Below, piece after piece: positions 62,021 through 64,000 of a DNA stretch of 64,000 bases; positions within the stretch are counted from its first letter, which is position 1, and each line of letters opens with the position of its first letter. The notes beneath the pieces were generated by a model. It was not told where the DNA came from and ran no database searches. It worked only from the letters and a program-made list of their open reading frames with translations. The position numbers and the translations under genes are program-made. Source of the DNA: Flagellimonas meridianipacifica (GTDB lineage Bacteria; Bacteroidota; Bacteroidia; Flavobacteriales; Flavobacteriaceae); NCBI RefSeq assembly GCF_003001695.1, contig NZ_PVYX01000001.1, forward strand, positions 2,062,279 through 2,126,278, read 5' to 3'.

Positions 62021-64000
62021 CTATAAATCAAGTACGGTAAACATAAATTCAGAGTTAAAACGATTTCTATCGGAACCACCGTTATCATTATCTCCTACAA
62101 TAACCTCAAAACTAGTAGTGGTCTGACTGTTGTAGGATATTCCAGGGTCATCGTTGCCAGCACCACCTCGTCCAGGTTGTGTTAGCTGGATAATGTAATT
62201 GGCATCTGAAACTAAACCGGCTGGTAGGTTCACTCTGTATCGACCATTTCCACCAAGTTTTGTGACCGTAATACCTGCGGTTGCTTTTACTACGGAACCA
62301 TTTGATGCAATTTTGCCAAATGCCTTGATTGGGCTCTCGTAAAAAGCACCCCCATTGGTGCCTACTGTGATACTATTATTGGTTTCAGTCCCAACTACAT
62401 TGGCAGTTTGGGCAGTATTTTCTTCATTGGTATAGGTGATGACACCAGTCGTATTATTTTGCGCAAGGTTGGTAACTGTTTCGTTAACTGACCCACCACC
62501 GTCACTTAGAGTAATAGTAGTGCCAGCTTTGGATAGTGTTTGAGGTGGTCCAACTGGCCCCTGAGGTCCGGTAAGGTCCGCTGTTGTGAAGCTTGTCCCA
62601 TCGGTAAAGTTCAGGGTGAAGGTCCCGTTTCCGTTGTCCACTGTCGATGCTATGCCGTTCCCGTCGGCACCGTTTGTACCGTTTGTACCATTGGTTCCGT
62701 TCGTTCCATCTGTTCCGTTGGTCCCGGCCGGTCCTGTAAGGTCCGCTGTGGTAAAGCTTGTCCCATCGGTAAAGTTGAGGGTGAAGGTCCCGTTTCCGTT
62801 GTCCACTGTCGATGCTATGCCGTTCCCATCGGCACCGTTTGTACCGTTCGTACCATTGGTTCCGTTCGTACCATCTGCTCCGTTGGTCCCCGCAGGTCCC
62901 TGAGGTCCTGTAAGGTCCGCTGTGGTAAAGCTGGTCCCGTCGGTAAAGTTGAGGGTGAAGGTCCCGTTTCCGTTGTCCACTGTCGATGCAATCCCGTTCC
63001 CGTCGGCCCCGTTCGTACCGTTCGTACCATCTGTTCCGTTGGTCCCCGCAGGTCCCTGAGGTCCGGTAAGGTCCGCTGTTGTAAAGCTTGTCCCGTCGGT
63101 GAAGTTCAGGGTGAAGGTCCCGTTACCGTTGTCCACTGTCGATGCAATCCCGTTCCCGTCGGCACCGTTTGTACCGTTCGTACCATCTGTTCCGTTTGTT
63201 CCATCTGCTCCATTGGTCCCCGCAGGTCCCTGAGGTCCGGTAAGGTCCGCTGTTGTGAAACTTGTCCCATCGGTAAAGTTGAGGGTGAAGGTCCCGTTGC
63301 CGTTGTCCACTGTCGATGCAATCCCGTTCCCGTCGGCACCGTTCGTTCCATCTGTTCCGTTGGTCCCAGCCGGTCCCTGAGGTCCCGTAAGGTCCGCCGT
63401 GGTAAAGCTGGTCCCATCGGTAAAGTTGAGGGTGAAGGTCCCGTTACCGTTGTCCACTGTCGATGCTATGCCGTTCCCGTCCGCACCGTTTGTCCCATTG
63501 GTACCATTTGTACCATCGGTTCCGTTTGTTCCATTGGTCCCCGCAGGTCCCTGAGGTCCGGTAAGGTCCGCTGTTGTAAAGCTTGTCCCATCGGTGAAGT
63601 TCAGGGTGAAGGTCCCGTTACCGTTGTCCACTGTCGATGCTATGCCGTTCCCGTCCGCACCGTTTGTCCCATTGGTACCATTTGTACCATCGGTTCCGTT
63701 TGTTCCATTGGTCCCCGCAGGTCCCTGAGGTCCGGTAAGGTCCGCTGTTGTGAAGCTTGTCCCATCGGTGAAGTTCAGGGTGAAGGTCCCGTTTCCGTTG
63801 TCCACTGTCGATGCTATGCCGTTCCCGTCCGCACCGTTTGTCCCATTGGTACCATTTGTACCATCGGTTCCGTTTGTTCCATTGGTCCCCGCCGGTCCCT
63901 GAGGTCCTGTAAGGTCCGCTGTGGTAAAGCTGGTCCCGTCGGTAAAGTTGAGGGTGAAGGTCCCGTTACCGTTGTCCACTGTCGATGCTATGCCGTTCCC
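62021..64000 (-). CDS. Repetitive collagen-like surface protein, 5' end outside the window
   Basis: 659 codons plus stop visible; the start lies beyond position 64000. The repeated part has nine copies of an about 30-residue module (VDNGNGTFTLNFTDGTSF, TTADLTGPQGPAG) joined by Gly-x-Thr/Asn/Asp triplet linkers (TNG, TDG, ADG) of variable length, then about 155 residues of C-terminal beta-rich domain (AFGKIASNGSV, GRYRVNLPAGLVSDANYIIQL, EFMFTVLDL). The triplets resemble bacterial collagen-like stalks of adhesins. It probably forms a surface stalk; with the downstream T9SS-sorted protein it makes a surface operon. Confidence 0.85.
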   Translation of the reverse strand, partial: GNGIASTVDNGNGTFTLNFTDGTSFTTADLTGPQGPAGTNGTNGTDGTNGTNGTNGADGNGIASTVDNGNGTFTLNFTDGTSFTTADLTGPQGPAGTNGTNGTDGTNGTNGTNGADGNGIASTVDNGNGTFTLNFTDGTSFTTADLTGPQGPAGTNGTNGTDGTNGTNGTNGADGNGIASTVDNGNGTFTLNFTDGTSFTTADLTGPQGPAGTNGTDGTNGADGNGIASTVDNGNGTFTLNFTDGTSFTTADLTGPQGPAGTNGADGTNGTDGTNGTNGADGNGIASTVDNGNGTFTLNFTDGTSFTTADLTGPQGPAGTNGTDGTNGTNGADGNGIASTVDNGNGTFTLNFTDGTSFTTADLTGPQGPAGTNGADGTNGTNGTNGTNGADGNGIASTVDNGNGTFTLNFTDGTSFTTADLTGPAGTNGTDGTNGTNGTNGTNGADGNGIASTVDNGNGTFTLNFTDGTSFTTADLTGPQGPVGPPQTLSKAGTTITLSDGGGSVNETVTNLAQNNTTGVITYTNEENTAQTANVVGTETNNSITVGTNGGAFYESPIKAFGKIASNGSVVKATAGITVTKLGGNGRYRVNLPAGLVSDANYIIQLTQPGRGGAGNDDPGISYNSQTTTSFEVIVGDNDNGGSDRNRFNSEFMFTVLDL
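62545..64000 (-). repeat. In-frame tandem repeat array of the collagen-like gene
   Basis: Unit lengths, in coding order from the right edge, are 174, 174, 174, 147, 174, 156, 174 and 165 bp (58, 58, 58, 49, 58, 52, 58, 55 codons), all multiples of three, then a shorter last unit. Differences lie in the number of 9-bp triplet linkers and in one missing Gln-Gly-Pro. The repeats are nearly identical at DNA level, so copy number is likely to vary between strains and to be hard to assemble. Confidence 0.9.

Noticed and set aside
62586..63417. Long open frames opposite and alongside the collagen-like gene
   Set aside because: They are by-products of the repeat array: Pro/Val-rich or Arg/Thr-rich text with no start signal, on the wrong strand or frame.
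62545..64000. Regular direct repeats resembling a CRISPR array
   Set aside because: The repeats are in frame with a long protein, unit lengths are all multiples of three, and there are no unique spacers or cas genes.

Overview
The window looks like a chromosomal segment of a marine-type member of the Flavobacteriaceae (Bacteroidota), plausibly near Muricauda/Flagellimonas/Maribacter; the genus is an inference. The evidence is a short RpoD lacking region 1.1, promoters with the Bacteroidota -7 box TAnnTTTG, type IX secretion genes (porT, a DUF5103 plug protein, a protein with a CHU_C sorting domain), many Cys-lipoproteins and family markers such as DUF5777, DUF3667 and DUF6747. I see no tRNA, rRNA, CRISPR array, insertion sequence or prophage, and no gene-free gap longer than 300 bp. 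The largest gaps (about 19145-19373 and 19581-19833) hold only a promoter and a hairpin, and nothing I recognise, respectively.

Layout. 1-3.9 kb (minus): a partial lamin-tail-domain lipoprotein, then an operon for a c-type haem lipoprotein, YceI, an OB-fold protein, a DUF5777 beta-barrel and a CxxC metal-binding-like protein. 4.0-5.2 kb: a membrane-bound Cache-LytTR regulator. A 41-bp element (36/41 identical) built on a 20-bp-spaced direct repeat lies the same distance upstream of both minus-strand lipoprotein genes. 5.3-16.7 kb (plus): a redox cluster in which three unrelated enzymes (glutamate-synthase-like FMN protein, TPP-dependent pyruvate-oxidase-like enzyme, ferric-reductase-like cytochrome b) each carry a fused Rieske domain. 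They are tightly packed with small membrane proteins, a Cys/His-motif protein, a YHS-domain protein, a LysE exporter, DinB-like and NRDE proteins, an ATP-grasp enzyme, a beta-barrel and an HExxH protein. This is the best candidate for an undescribed system.

16.7-45.8 kb is mostly housekeeping: ypdA-rpe, rpoD-pnp-rpsO, accD, fbaA, a TamL-like outer-membrane assembly protein, a TrmH methyltransferase, porT-ubiE, trkA-trkH, an aminotransferase, a desaturase, rsmG, a 127-bp MITE-like element, pruA, apaG, a DUF3667 protein and the T9SS plug protein.

45.9-54.4 kb: the Na+-pumping NADH:quinone reductase operon nqrABCDEF, followed by a DUF4846 protein, a small conserved protein and apbE, which attaches the FMN of NqrB and NqrC. 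54.4-60.1 kb: a methyltransferase, map, gpmI, a secreted ankyrin protein, a DUF6747 small membrane protein, and M48 and M15 peptidases. 60.2-64 kb (minus): a surface operon ending in a T9SS-sorted protein and beginning beyond the window with a highly repetitive collagen-like protein.
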